Shown: piece after piece, positions 44,301-54,383 of the stretch
How positions within the stretch are numbered: the stretch's first letter is position 1
Layout: the number at the start of each line of letters is the position of its first letter
DNA from: Ephemerocybe angulata
Taxonomy: Eukaryota > Basidiomycota > Agaricomycetes > Agaricales > Psathyrellaceae
Reading direction: 5' to 3'
Assembly: GCA_013368325.1 (NCBI GenBank)
Contig: JAACJK010000057.1
Coordinates: 1-64,000 of the forward strand
DNA length: 64,000 nucleotides
Made by a program: the position numbers and the translations under genes
The notes under the pieces: model-generated
Seen by the model: only the letters and a program-made list of their open reading frames with translations
Databases searched by the model: none
What the model was told of the DNA's origin: nothing

Positions 44301-47300
44301 GTTCTTGCACAAACTGCGACGGTATAAAGAAGTGGAGAGTCAGGTACGACGCAACGGTAGACAACATTCTGTACAGATCAAACGTACACAAATGCTACAT
44401 GCGCCATGATGTGGTCACAGATGGAGTGCACAAGGAGCATGTAACCGCCAAGGGCTGCATCAACAAGGATGGCTTGTGCTGTGCTCGATTTCCTCGAGAT
44501 CTGTACCCCGAGACACTAGTTGATGAGAAGGGGCACATATTCATGAAGAAGAACGAACCGATGATAAACTGCGTCAACGACACAATGGTATATTCCTTTG
44601 GGTGTAATACAGATTGTGGGAGCCTGTCTTCAGGTACAGCTGTTAATGCGACGGCCGGGTATGTGGCCGACTACATCGTGAAGCAGGGCCTGAAGACTCA
44701 CCAGATTTTTTCATCAATATACGACGTATTTGAAAGAAATCAGGCAATATGGGAAGAAAGCAAGTCCGAAGGTGACGCTGCTCGGAGACTGATCTTGAAA
44801 ATGGCGAACTCATTGACCTCAAAAGTGGAAGTTGGCGGACCTATGGCGGCGATGTACTTGCTCGGAAACCCGGACAATTATACGAGCCACAGGTTCGTTC
44901 CGTTGTACTGGCGTCAGTACGTAAACGATGTCTTGAGGTCTTGGGACGCAGCATCGAGCGCTTTTGACGACAGTCAGTTCCAAGGCGAAGCAATGCGCGT
45001 CGATGCATCATATTCTCCTTTAGCAGGACAGTCCTTAGAGGATGCACTGGAGGATGAAGACGACGCCGCCGAAGACGATGATACTGTCGCGATAGCGCGA
45101 TCGGGGACTGAGGTCATTGCGAGGTCTAGTGTCGATGATTATAAGCTGCGTCCTTCAGAGCTAGATAGCGTATGTCTCTATGACTGGATTCAGTGCAGCG
45201 ACCGCAGGCGCATGTCAAGTAGTAAAAGACGTACGAAAGGCTATCTGTCCTATGCTGATTCCCATCCTCAGAAAGATTCTTTTGGGATCACATACGATCT
45301 TCGGAGAATGGACACAGTCATACCATCTATCGTGGGGCCCTTCCTACCACGGAAAGACTCAGAGGATGTCGACTATTATGGATGTACAATGCTGACCTTG
45401 TTCGCTCCATGGAGAAGCGGGATGGACCTCAAGTCGTCGGATGAAACTTGGGCGACAGCTTTTGAGAACTACACCTTTTTAGAGCGGCACAGTGCGGTGA
45501 TAAGAAACATGAATATCCGATACGAATGCTACGACACTCGCGATGATTACCACGCCCAGATGAAGAGTCGAGCGGCTGCACTGCAAAGGGAAATGGAAGA
45601 TGACGAAGGTGAATTGCCAGAGTTCGACGAGTACGCCGAAGAGGGGGACGACTCGGGAATGCTGGACGGCGAGTTAGCTGGAGAGTGGTCACAGAGGAAG
45701 CATGGACAGATGGTAGAGGTGGAAGGAGTTCTCCACAGTGCTGGTTGGGCCACGGACATCTCCGTTCACCCAGCTGATCCGTCTGATGCGGGCAGCTTCC
45801 AGCCTGAGATGATCCTCCCAGCTAGCCAGTGGAGGAGCGTCGTCGCGAGTGAAAGGAAGAAGTTCCTCGATTCTCGCGCCAACGCGATTCCGGGGTGTAA
45901 TGAGCTACTTGATGATATGGATGTTGACGTCCGCCCCATGAACGATGCTAGGATTGTGCCGGGATCCTATTTGTTGTCCACTTTTACGACCCTTGACGAT
46001 GACGTCAATTTCCGGCTTTCTAGAATAGTCGCCGAGTGGACGCTCAACAAGGAGCAGGAACGAGTGTTTCGTATTGTTGCTAACCACTCCATCTCGATTG
46101 AAGCCGCACCTTTGAGGATGTACGTAGGGGGAATGGGGGGCACCGGGAAGACTAGTGCCATCAAAGCTCTATTGCAATGGTTTCAGGAGCGGGGTGAGTC
46201 CTATCGTATGGTGGTTGTAGCGCCCACCGGGTCAGCAGCTTCTATTGTGAAAGGTTCAACTTGGCATTCTTTCCTGGGGGTCAACACCAATACCGCCAGG
46301 AAATGTGTAAACTCCAGAAGTGATGCTTCTCTAGTTCAGGCGCGCAAGCGCTTGAGGGGGGTCGAGTATTTATTCCTCGATGAAATATCTATGGTGTCCT
46401 GCCAAGACCTCTTCCTAATAGATGGCCGGCTGAAAGATATCACTTTAGTCGACGACACCCCATTTGGTGGGATCAACGTGATCGTCGCCGGAGACTTTGC
46501 CCAGCTGCCGCCTGCTAAAGGGCAGCCACTTTACAGTGGCGAGGTTTCGCGGTCGCAATTAGCACGCCAAGTTCAAAGGGACCAAGAAAACACGCTAGGC
46601 ATGCTTACCTGGCACCACTTCGTAACTGTTGTGATTCTGAAACAGAACATGAGGCAGAGAGGGGTTTCGGAGAATGATCATCGAATGCGAAGAGCGCTAG
46701 AGCACATGCGATACAAAGATTGTGATTATGATGACATTGAGTTCTTACGATCAAGGATACCTGAGTTTAACCCAGAGCTGACCCTCAACGACGACAGGTG
46801 GCGCGACGTATCCGTCATCACCGCCTGGAACACTCACAAAGACCAGATCAATGAAATGAACGCGAAACGTTTCGCTCTCGAGCACCATGAAGAGCTCCGA
46901 TACTTCTATTCGATTGACAAGCAAGCCCAAGCTACAGGGGGGCAGAGGAAGAGAAAATCCACTGCTACTAGTACCAGGCCAATCCGGCTAACCACGACTG
47001 TGCAGCAGGCACTGTGGATGTCGCCCCCTTACACGAGTGAGCACATACCAGCGTGTATTCCCATATGTAAAGGAATGCCAATAATGATAAGAAGCAACGA
47101 AGCCACTGAGCTTTGTATCACTAAGGGACAGGAGGCCGTCGTTCATGGCTGGACCTCTCACGAAATACCAGGATATCCCGACAAGTTCGCTCTCGATACA
47201 CTCTTCGTAGAGCTTGTCAACCCACCTAAGACGGTCCAACTCCCCCACCTGCCAAGCAACATCGTGCCATTGACTAAAATATCCACTTCAATCTCAGCCG

Positions 47301-48634
47301 TGCTACCAAATGATCGAAGACTCAGCATCTCTCGGAAGCAGGTGCCGGTGCAGCTTAATTTCGCCATGACTGACTACGCCTCCCAGGGGAAGACCAGATC
47401 CGTGAACCCAGTGGACATTAAGCACTGCCGAAATCACCAGGCCATATATACCGCACTGTCCAGGGGTACGTCTGCCGATGATACATTGATCCTTCGCGAC
47501 TTCAACGCTTCGAAGCTAACAGGCGGCCTTTCTGGATATTTACGGCAAGAGTTCAGAACACTGGAGCTACTGGATGAGATAACGACCTTGAGATATGAGG
47601 GTGTGCTGCCCCCAGATCAAGTAGGCCGGCTTCGTGAGTCGACGGTCAAGGCCTATCAGGCATGGAAGTCTCAAGCAAAACGGGAGGATGTCTCCACGTG
47701 TGTACTAGGTGCATCGAAGAAGCGCAAGGCTTCAGGGGAGACTGAGGACTATATAATCGCCGAAAACTCTGGGAAAGTCCATAAGCGAGCGAAGCATGAC
47801 CAGCCATCTGAGGAAAGCGATGGAAAGTTAGTGTGCGGTTGGAAATGGGATCCGGTCGATTGGAGTTGTGCGTATGATTCTTACCTCAGTATCCTCCTGT
47901 CGCTGTGGGCTTCGAACCCAACGAAGTGGTCAAGGGCATTCCAATGGCAAGGGGCAGCGATGGCATCATTATCGCACTCATTCACTCTGTATCGCTCAGG
48001 GCTCGTTACACTGGAGGACATACGACAAGATCTTCGAACAAAGTGCTGGGCCCTAGGAGATATGGCGTTCCCTCGTGGACCCAATGGTACAGATATATAC
48101 GCCTTGGTACAGTTGATGAATGGGTGCACCCCAACCGCCGCTCGAGATGGGGTTAACAGAGCCTGTGTTCGATGTTTCGCCCCAAGCCAAGGATTTTTGT
48201 TTGGGTGTATAGGTGGTTATGTAGTCGTAGGGGTGGAGCGTGGAAGTAAAACAGTGGAGGAGGCTTTGAGGCTACTTGAACAAAGAACAGGTCAATGTGA
48301 CACATGCGGTGGGGATGTCTGCAATGTTAATACATATCCTCCGATGATTTCTGTCGAGTTGCCCATTTCTTACGACGCTCCTGATAACTCAACTATTGCT
48401 ATTAGTCCAGAATTGAGTCTAGCGAATTGCATGTACAGACTCGCAGGTGTGGTATACTGGGGGAAGTCGGACTATCATTTCGCGTCTCGCCTTGTGGATG
48501 ATTGCGGTGGTGTGTACACTTATGACAGTATGGTGCGCGGTGGAGCATTTGTGAAAGAAGTAGGCTCGGTCGGGAGTCAGCTAAACGTCTTGGGGGGGAA
48601 ATGGGCATCCATAGCAGTATACGCCAAGGTTTAG
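41342..48634 (+). CDS. Helitron Rep/PIF1-like helicase with C-terminal USP-like domain (intact)
   Basis: Transposase of a rolling-circle Helitron, a single uninterrupted frame of 2,430 residues. The N-terminal part has two similar Cys/His modules (LSTHVCDGNCTDC, LSSHRCIDCRSF) and a DUF6570-like segment (NGLWLGDVPKELSILTYAEQ). The Rep domain has the HUH motif H903-L-H905 (GRMTLHLHMLIWI) and two tyrosines Y1107 and Y1111 (AGYVADYIVKQG). The helicase has Walker A GGTGKTS (K1603), Walker B LFLDEISMV (D1680), GDFAQLPPA, QNMRQR and the final FAMTDYASQGKT ... TALSRG. C-terminal residues after about 2165 form an extra domain with C2176 (DWSCAYDSYLSIL), two CxxC knuckles (CVRC, CDTC) and H2379/D2395 (DYHFASRLVDDCGGVYTYD). 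This is most like the Cys and His boxes of C19 ubiquitin proteases. All key residues are present, so the element may be autonomous. Confidence 0.92.
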   Translation: MSIHLVTENMGSERSTTDCQAVVGASKFDTRSPPLFGGGMPVPLSFRWAELVPYLPVEREDLPHLGSASYNLVKYCCLDEREGVLRSNPGTFELAVPLDLIVRGMPIADLKMVAKLHQVRFERGATKASMVNSLSTHVCDGNCTDCVALFSATSAAKDLLGMSYRQEYTEQIAGGVKPFSLEELLTFAKIPFELQSLYELGGRFVTILECDGAGKYPDIMDGHIRCTPVPWMNIARKGTKTVIQHLAKMHGVTSILARTPRNEAMNHLSSHRCIDCRSFQAVFRPFTAVQRKPQRSMGPRRPKSVDPDTLPVTDEDLDGPKLNLEPPNPVVHRWPPEPLTAHAQADIVRDLCEDLVPLMFEEAGCAICGQLTLLTDLAPLDTLEVSLDPLIEVGLVRKERKKIEERIKFDKGPVLDRSCSAACLPCIACLAQGKRPVTALANGLWLGDVPKELSILTYAEQCLVARVRSNRCVVRVSCGQSKMMANAISFPCPTPKVYKLLPPRKEELDDVLAFIYTGIKPPSEDDIGRTPMLVRRKVVGAALDWLKLNHVDYSDLRIDRAALEELPEHGSPVEVTVRPMLHGTNVNVAATSVHDNTEEEGTDQGDCPFKVNGLIGGNLSTMSIEAKKAAAIRHIQMGGNVLAIGRADAPESIYDNPQLYPQMYPWLFPYGIGGVGSPRLRGLISDFRQKRWMLLYHDKRFQYDSRFILIAFNHEQIKKGTTASFVLAKRRNFASIVTQVASINPSVVMNLSHRLQEGERVIPETEEEKRCYTLMDQIEHVGEAVPGSVAGKKKMRNNLWSMISYKGAPSWFVTLSPVDHKHPLCLYWADKDIKFSPDFKDYNKRIRLIAKNPVAGARFFHFLVQLFIFHLLRWGDKDGRAGVFGHTSAYFGTVEQQGRMTLHLHMLIWIICALSPQEIKDKLMSDDSEFKRDLIAYLERSHTGDFMTGSMSDMKERYDGKRTAADDPTQRLPVAPPQTECRDYTTCSCTNCDGIKKWRVRYDATVDNILYRSNVHKCYMRHDVVTDGVHKEHVTAKGCINKDGLCCARFPRDLYPETLVDEKGHIFMKKNEPMINCVNDTMVYSFGCNTDCGSLSSGTAVNATAGYVADYIVKQGLKTHQIFSSIYDVFERNQAIWEESKSEGDAARRLILKMANSLTSKVEVGGPMAAMYLLGNPDNYTSHRFVPLYWRQYVNDVLRSWDAASSAFDDSQFQGEAMRVDASYSPLAGQSLEDALEDEDDAAEDDDTVAIARSGTEVIARSSVDDYKLRPSELDSVCLYDWIQCSDRRRMSSSKRRTKGYLSYADSHPQKDSFGITYDLRRMDTVIPSIVGPFLPRKDSEDVDYYGCTMLTLFAPWRSGMDLKSSDETWATAFENYTFLERHSAVIRNMNIRYECYDTRDDYHAQMKSRAAALQREMEDDEGELPEFDEYAEEGDDSGMLDGELAGEWSQRKHGQMVEVEGVLHSAGWATDISVHPADPSDAGSFQPEMILPASQWRSVVASERKKFLDSRANAIPGCNELLDDMDVDVRPMNDARIVPGSYLLSTFTTLDDDVNFRLSRIVAEWTLNKEQERVFRIVANHSISIEAAPLRMYVGGMGGTGKTSAIKALLQWFQERGESYRMVVVAPTGSAASIVKGSTWHSFLGVNTNTARKCVNSRSDASLVQARKRLRGVEYLFLDEISMVSCQDLFLIDGRLKDITLVDDTPFGGINVIVAGDFAQLPPAKGQPLYSGEVSRSQLARQVQRDQENTLGMLTWHHFVTVVILKQNMRQRGVSENDHRMRRALEHMRYKDCDYDDIEFLRSRIPEFNPELTLNDDRWRDVSVITAWNTHKDQINEMNAKRFALEHHEELRYFYSIDKQAQATGGQRKRKSTATSTRPIRLTTTVQQALWMSPPYTSEHIPACIPICKGMPIMIRSNEATELCITKGQEAVVHGWTSHEIPGYPDKFALDTLFVELVNPPKTVQLPHLPSNIVPLTKISTSISAVLPNDRRLSISRKQVPVQLNFAMTDYASQGKTRSVNPVDIKHCRNHQAIYTALSRGTSADDTLILRDFNASKLTGGLSGYLRQEFRTLELLDEITTLRYEGVLPPDQVGRLRESTVKAYQAWKSQAKREDVSTCVLGASKKRKASGETEDYIIAENSGKVHKRAKHDQPSEESDGKLVCGWKWDPVDWSCAYDSYLSILLSLWASNPTKWSRAFQWQGAAMASLSHSFTLYRSGLVTLEDIRQDLRTKCWALGDMAFPRGPNGTDIYALVQLMNGCTPTAARDGVNRACVRCFAPSQGFLFGCIGGYVVVGVERGSKTVEEALRLLEQRTGQCDTCGGDVCNVNTYPPMISVELPISYDAPDNSTIAISPELSLANCMYRLAGVVYWGKSDYHFASRLVDDCGGVYTYDSMVRGGAFVKEVGSVGSQLNVLGGKWASIAVYAKV

Positions 48635-48919
48635 TCAACCGAACAGTGTAATTGGGGCTAAGGTTAAGGTAGACAGTAAATCGTCTCTGCACCATATCGA
48701 GACATTGAAAGGGTATAGTCAGTGGATTAAATCCAGGAAGTTGAAGTCGAAACATTTGGATCGGATATAAGAGTGTAAAGGTGAAGGTTGGAAAGGAAGA
48801 TAGTAGTAAAGCTAGGGAAACTTGGAAAGTTTTAGATATTTAGATATTGAATGAGTTGGGGTGGTTTTCGGGGCTCGGGTAGAGCGACCCTTCTAGTGGT
48901 GGGTGCCGCCGCACATTTT
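48635..48919. other. 3' flank of Helitron 1, possible 3' terminus
   Basis: Contains GGGT-AGAGCG-ACCC followed after two bases by CTAG (48893-48896) and a T, which fits the CTRR-T rule for Helitron 3' ends. The stem is only four base pairs, so this is a weak candidate. Confidence 0.3.
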
Positions 48920-50056
48920 CTACTGGGGCGTCGGACAGATTCGCGGTACGTGAGAGATCAAGCTCCGTTTGATCCCACTATCCGCACAAGGGCGACGATC
49001 TAGAGTTGTGTTAGCAGGGCTAAATGAGGACTCCTTTTTGAACTGACCTAGCAATATCCCGTCGCTCGTTAGGACCCTTCCAAAGATATCAAATGGAGTG
49101 TTCGCCTCGCTCTCCTCCGATCCGTAACAAAAGGTCCGAGATGCAAGCTGCCAGGATAAGCCAATGTCAATGGCATCGACGGTGGTGTCGTGAGAGAGAG
49201 GAAGTCTCATTGTTGAGGGATCGGACAGTGTCCGAGTAGTCCTGCCGCAGTAAGGAGAAAAACCGCAGCGATGAAAGCGGTCCCAACCTCCAAAGTCGCT
49301 GAAGGTATGGTAGCCTCTCACAGCATATTTCGCGGTCCAAGCTATCGCTCTTTGGGACTCTCCCCAAGCTACGTTGTTGACGATTCCATAGCCTTTAAGG
49401 AACATTCGGGGGTATGGGCAAACCAGGCCGTTCCAGGTTAGATAGGTCATTCCTAAGGTGGTGGGGAACATAAATATGGCTGTCGTGGCGATTTTATCTT
49501 CGGACTCTACGACCGTGAACGTTCGACCGTTCGAGGGGTGCCTATACAGTCTGATGGACTTTGCGCCTGCATATCGGTTAGCGTGAGGCTGGGGGCGTAT
49601 TTCAGTATGAAATCACGTACCGGTCTGCCCGCCAACTTCATAGATCCCTAATTTCGATCCATCGAACTTCAGAGGAATATCCTTGCGTTCGTAACGAGTC
49701 TTCGCAAGTAGCTCCGCTTCGAATGAATCCATGCGCCCTTCAGGGACGTAGAAATCCATCCCACTGGTATCCCGTGACCCATAGTACGATTCTCCGACCA
49801 GAATAAAGAGTAGAGGGCCAGTTAATACAGCCCCGTGCTCCTTCATCGCGGGGATGAGATCGTCATACTGAAGGTCGTAAGATTGCAACAGTAATTTCAG
49901 CTTGAAGATGTAGGTGTCGATGAAGAGAGCCTTGCAATATTTGCTCAGCATCCCAAGCCTTCGCCCATCCGTGAACGACGAGTAACGAAGGATGAGGTGG
50001 TGAACTTCCGTCGGCATGTCGTCCCAAGACGGTGGCCCTATGAAATCCGGAGCCAA
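48920..50056 (-). CDS. Gene Y-A: F-box-like N terminus plus nucleotidyltransferase-like domain
   Basis: Member of an uncharacterised family with three copies in this window. The start at 50056 gives MAPDFIGPPSWDDMPTEVHH. Exon 1 is 50056-49621 and exon 2 is 49566-48920, phases consistent, for 360 residues. The F-box-like part is WDDMPTEVHHLILRYSSFTD with MLSKYCKALF. It is followed by GAVLTGPLLFILVG ... SGMDFYVPEGRMDSFEAELL, which resembles the G-[GS]-x(n)-D-x-[DE] core of nucleotidyltransferase folds, although the second acidic residue is Tyr here. Then come RTFTVVESEDKIATTAIFMF and FGGWDRFHRCGFSPYCGRTT. The fold call is inference. A second intron (near 49035-48990) is possible, but the frame is open without it. 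Confidence 0.65.
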
Positions 50057-52602
50057 GGGTGGGCCGGTCTTCAGAATACAGCACTAGGGTCGGAAAAAAA
50101 TTTAAGCCCTCAAAAATTGAACCAACCACCTATGTAAGCGCCAAGCCTTCCCAAAAAGGCAATTTACATAAGCTTTTTCAGCCTCCGCTCAACTCGCCGG
50201 CATCCGGGGTCCACCCAAAGGTCAACTGGAGGGCGCGAGTTCAATTCCCACTTGGTGCAAAGTATTTATTATCATTGTAACTACATATTTAAGCACTGTA
50301 AATGGTCCAGAACTTTACTATCATGCTTTATATAATTTTTGAATGCCTTTACAGCTGAGAACTATACCAAAATTAGCCTTTACGCACCATATAGATCAGA
50401 GTCCATGGTACTTGGGCCTGTGTCAATGAGGCTGGAGTAGAAGAATGGGATGCAGACTTACATCTTCGCCACGACCTATTTATGTGTTTAGAGTCCCAGT
50501 GTTAATTACTATCCAAGTGCCGCGGCTGCTTTGGTAGCCCGCAGTTGGGCCGTGAGCGATTGAAGCGATTGAGTCGGATATTGTACCGTTCTCAGATCTA
50601 TTACTCGATGCCAGAGCAAGCCCGTGTGTATGAGCCATGGAACGAAGTAGTAAGTTCACTGCAAAGTCGTGTGGCGCCAACAGTGTAGTAGCCGACACTG
50701 CTCCCCCGGCCAGTGATGGGAGGCGCCACATTGACAGGCCCGGGAGATAATCATATTGCACGTGATCGCACGGCACGATCCGTCAGGATCCGTCTTTCTT
50801 CCAAGGACCAAGCTGGGTTGTTCATTCTTGTCCTCAACTATACGCCCAGCATAGCGATCTGCTTATCTACGTCTCGCCTGGCTTTCCTCACCTCCGCACT
50901 CTTAGAAACAGGGCTTCCTGCCTGAGGCCCATCGAAGCTGGTAGACGGCATGCATTGGCTTCCCAGAATTCGACAGCGCAGTCACAAACCAGGACCCTGC
51001 ATGCAGCGTGGCCTAGGATTCGAGGCAATGTAAGCCTATGGGAGCGTCACTCTCCGCAGAGAGCCCACCCGGGGACCCCTCACCGTGCTGACGAATACGT
51101 CCCTTGATACCATCCAGGATATACCCACATGGCATTACCCTGTATTAGGACCTTGCCGTTTGTTGCGCACTTTTCGTGTGCCTTTCCCCGCTTCGCCCAC
51201 ATACTCCACATTTCGCTCAAGACGCGCCGTTAATACGACGTGCCCCATCAGGCCGGCTACCAGGGCCCGTAGGCGTTGTGTCGGCGCGGCATTCAGTCGA
51301 ATATAAGCAGTCTGTGTCCTCTTGGACGATGGAGCTCGCATATTAGAGCGGCATTTTCTTTTGTGGCATAGTTAAAGGTATACCTGGGCTCATTACCAAA
51401 GGGTCTCAACCAGTTAATTTCGGGCTCTCCCCATTGTCTATCTCTCTCGCCCGGTGTAAGTGGATAGCTTGTCTTGATTAAAGGCGTGGGTCGTGACGAA
51501 CCTCTGACCTTCTTCTCAGTAGAACTCTCTCATGCCTGTGTGCGGCGGGCAACCAGGCACACTGAAGAGAACTACCGGCTGGGTGTAACACCGTCGCCCC
51601 ACAATATCAGTAGAGTTCGCACATCTGTATAGGATCCAAGAGGGTCCATCTGGCGACAGTTCGCCTTGACTGCGTGCCGGGCGCATTGCTACCAAATCCA
51701 CCCCACGATGGCGTCCGTGTTTACTCCACACCATGGGAAGCCTCCATATTCCAGCTCGCTTCCTGATATGTCGCTCATTGGCCGATCAGTAATTCTGACA
51801 GTACCTACTTCGTGCTCATCGTTTACCGACGCCTCTATACGGTAGACCATCGGGCAGGAGCATCTTCGTCCGTGTCCGGATCTCTTGAGCCCAACGAAAA
51901 AAGGACCCGCTTCCTGATGATACGCGTCCATCAGAGCGACCTGACCCAGCCTGACCCTTGTTACCCATCATCGCCACGCAGCCTCCAATATCTTTTTGTA
52001 ATGAGGTATGCTATCGCGTCTTGGGATACCGTATCACGTCGCACTCAACCTCCCGTTCCGACCGTAGAGAGCATCCGTCTCAGTTGACCGGGAATACATG
52101 TCGCGAAGGATTGTTCTATTCACACCAAATAGCACGGTTCTGTCGCAACCCAGATACCAGTCCATATTGTCCTGCTTTCGATTTAGCGAACAGATATCAT
52201 AGACCTCGCCAAGCTACTGCCAGCCACGAGCCTACAAGACTGTCATCTCAGGTGCCTATCATCCTTGCTTGTCTGAGCCTGACATCTCTTTTCGCAGACT
52301 CACAGTTCCTGTGACCTGTCGCATATGCTAAGCACGTTTCAGGGAGCAGTTATCGCTCATGCCATCTCCGCGACGGACAGGCGTTTATTAATTGTGATGA
52401 GGAATACGCCACGCCATCTGGTGCGGGGACCTTGCCGGACTATGCCCCACTATGCCTGCGAATATTCAACGTACCTACCCGCGAACATCGTCGACTAAGC
52501 ATCTTTCGACCCTCGCTCATGTTCGGAGACGGGGATCGCAACCCATCGGTGAGAGTCAGTTTCATCATCGTTCTCCAGCATCCGCTGAGATGTGTCTAGG
52601 CT
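50057..52602. other. Long gene-free region
   Basis: About 2.5 kb without supportable genes. The first 250 bp contain A-rich runs and a tRNA B-box-like GAGTTCAATTCC (50238). From about 50400 to 52600 the sequence looks compositionally flat. All frames are broken by stops, and I see no repeats, homopolymers or recognisable protein fragments. Confidence 0.5.
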
Positions 52603-53411
52603 ATGTCTTCGCCTTGCACCGACCAAGACATGGAATCAATCTCCGCAAAGGTGGTCGACTCAGAAAAGGTGAGCCTTTGAATCTCCAAATACTCCACATA
52701 CATACGTGTTCACTGACATATGTACCTTCAGGCCGGCTGGCTTCGAAGCGTTAAATGTTGCGTGATGGGAGCTAGATGCACACGGTTGCACATCGTCTCA
52801 GTACCGGTCCACCCAGGATTCGAGGTCGCTCCGAGAAGCGTCGATGTCCACTTCGATAGCTATATCGATCCCGAGCATTCTGATGCAGCCCCTTTCAAGG
52901 ACTTGCACGACGTAGGGGTTTGCATCCGCACCTTCGATGGTAGCATGGACGGAAGGAAACGAAGACACCACTGGTCGATTTTCTTCGCAGATCGCAAAGT
53001 AAGCACAGCCGATATGCGCTCCCTTACGAACACTGAACACTCTGGATTAGACCGCTCCCTTGCGCCTTCCCTTGAACCAGCTGTACAAGTCGTTCAGTGT
53101 GGGGGATAGTGCTTGTTACGCCCTGTTTGGGAATGCAATGATCGTGAAGACAGCCCCCGACAATGTGGTTTGCGACATCAATCAGGAGGATCTTTATTAC
53201 ATCGAAGAGATTGTTTTCAAGTATGTTCTCCGTCGGTCCTCGGAGATGTAAACACCATCTGATTGGCTAACCCGAAATCAGCTTCTTCGAGAATGTCGCT
53301 GCTAGAGGCCCTTCAGTTTTCACCCGGTTCCCTGTCTTACGCTACTCTCTCCCAGAACCATATCACCTCCCCAACCCGGCCGAACCACCCCTACCCACTG
53401 TCATCTCATAA
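52603..53411 (+). CDS. Gene X-B: small unknown protein, paired with Y-B
   Basis: Function not recognised. Exons 52603-52668, 52732-52998, 53051-53220 and 53282-53411 join in frame, for 210 residues. It starts MSSPCTDQDMESISAKVVDS. The core WLRSVKCCVMGARCTRLHIV, SVPVHPGFEV and CYALFGNAMIVKTAP, then EDLYYIEEIVFNFFENVAAR, aligns clearly with X-C (VPTVKCALIGAESSKIHIVP, QVFGSMLVAKST, KDLYYVECMV), and the first intron position corresponds. Its stop codon is only four bases before the ATG of Y-B, remarkably tight for a fungal genome. Confidence 0.65.
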
Positions 53412-53415
53412 CTCA

Positions 53416-54383
53416 ATGAACACTATTTTTCCTTCAATATTCCTCGTGCCTGAGCTGTTAGCCCAGGTCATCGCGAATGCAGCATGGCCTTCGCTTGCAA
53501 TTATGTATCAACTACCTCCACCCATAGGCACGCTCGCCAAACAAGAGGCCCGTCGGAGGGTCCACTCCGTCATTGAAGTGTTCATCCAGCACGACTGCAT
53601 AGCTCGTTTCTTCGATATTCTCAGCGCTACTGACGGCGCCGTAGTTGGGTCTGCCGTACGCGACATCATGCTCCTCAACCACCACCACAGGGCGGCCGAC
53701 GGCGTGCACGACCTCAATCTCACTATTTGCGGAGATATTGGTCCCATGCGCGACCTTCTAATTGAGCTTGGGTACGATTGGACTCGCCCCCAGCCAAATC
53801 AACGCTACGACAAGGTTATTTCCGACTTCAGGGTATTCCGGAAGGCTCAACGCGGAGCAAAGGTACTAATTTTAAGTTAGGCCCACTCTTAATATCCTGA
53901 CATGGCTCACAGATGCTGATCGTCACCATCTCTATCGCTGAGAAGGGTTTACTCCCTGTTGTTCTCTCCTCGCCAACCACTGCCCAGATGAATTTCCTCA
54001 CGGCGTCGACTCTATATTCGTTTTTCCCTCGCCTTGTTTACGCCAACGAAGCCCTGTCAATTACAAGTCCTCCAAGCAACGTATCCAATCGAAACCAACG
54101 AATTCCATCGCCCTCCGTGTCTGTCGTCACCTCCAACGAGCATTGGAATCGCCCGTGCGACGCATATTGCCCATCGATTTGGAGGAAATCTTTCGAGTGC
54201 CCAGGTCTACTTCGGTTCAGATGGGACCATTCTCCAGAGCGGCCTATAATCACGACCTCCACAATGGACTCGGCCGATCCAATGATCTCAAGTACACTAC
54301 GATGGAGGATATGGCCAAGATGCAGCAATCCCCACTGCATCAATGCAATCCTCCACGACAATCGTGTCGCGTTGTTATCATAG
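53416..54383 (+). CDS. Gene Y-B: nucleotidyltransferase-like family protein
   Basis: Homologue of Y-C and Y-A. Exon 1 is 53416-53862 and exon 2 is 53913-54383, both phase 0, for 305 residues. It starts MNTIFPSIFLVPELLAQVIA. The nucleotidyltransferase-like core is AVVGSAVRDIMLLN followed by VHDLNLTICGDIGPMRDLLI, with Asn in place of the second acidic residue. Downstream are LIVTISIAEKGLLPVVLSSP and TAQMNFLTASTLYSFFPRLV. The C-terminal module CPSIWRKSFECPGLLRFRWD ... LRWRIWPRCSNPHC aligns with Y-C and has paired cysteines. An ATG four bases after the X-B stop suggests overlapping transcription units or a dicistronic message. Confidence 0.62.

Noticed and set aside
50200..50275. Possible tRNA gene (GAGTTCAATTCC resembles a B box)
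   Set aside because: The T stem and acceptor stem do not pair and no A box fits at the right distance. At most a tRNA-derived repeat fragment.
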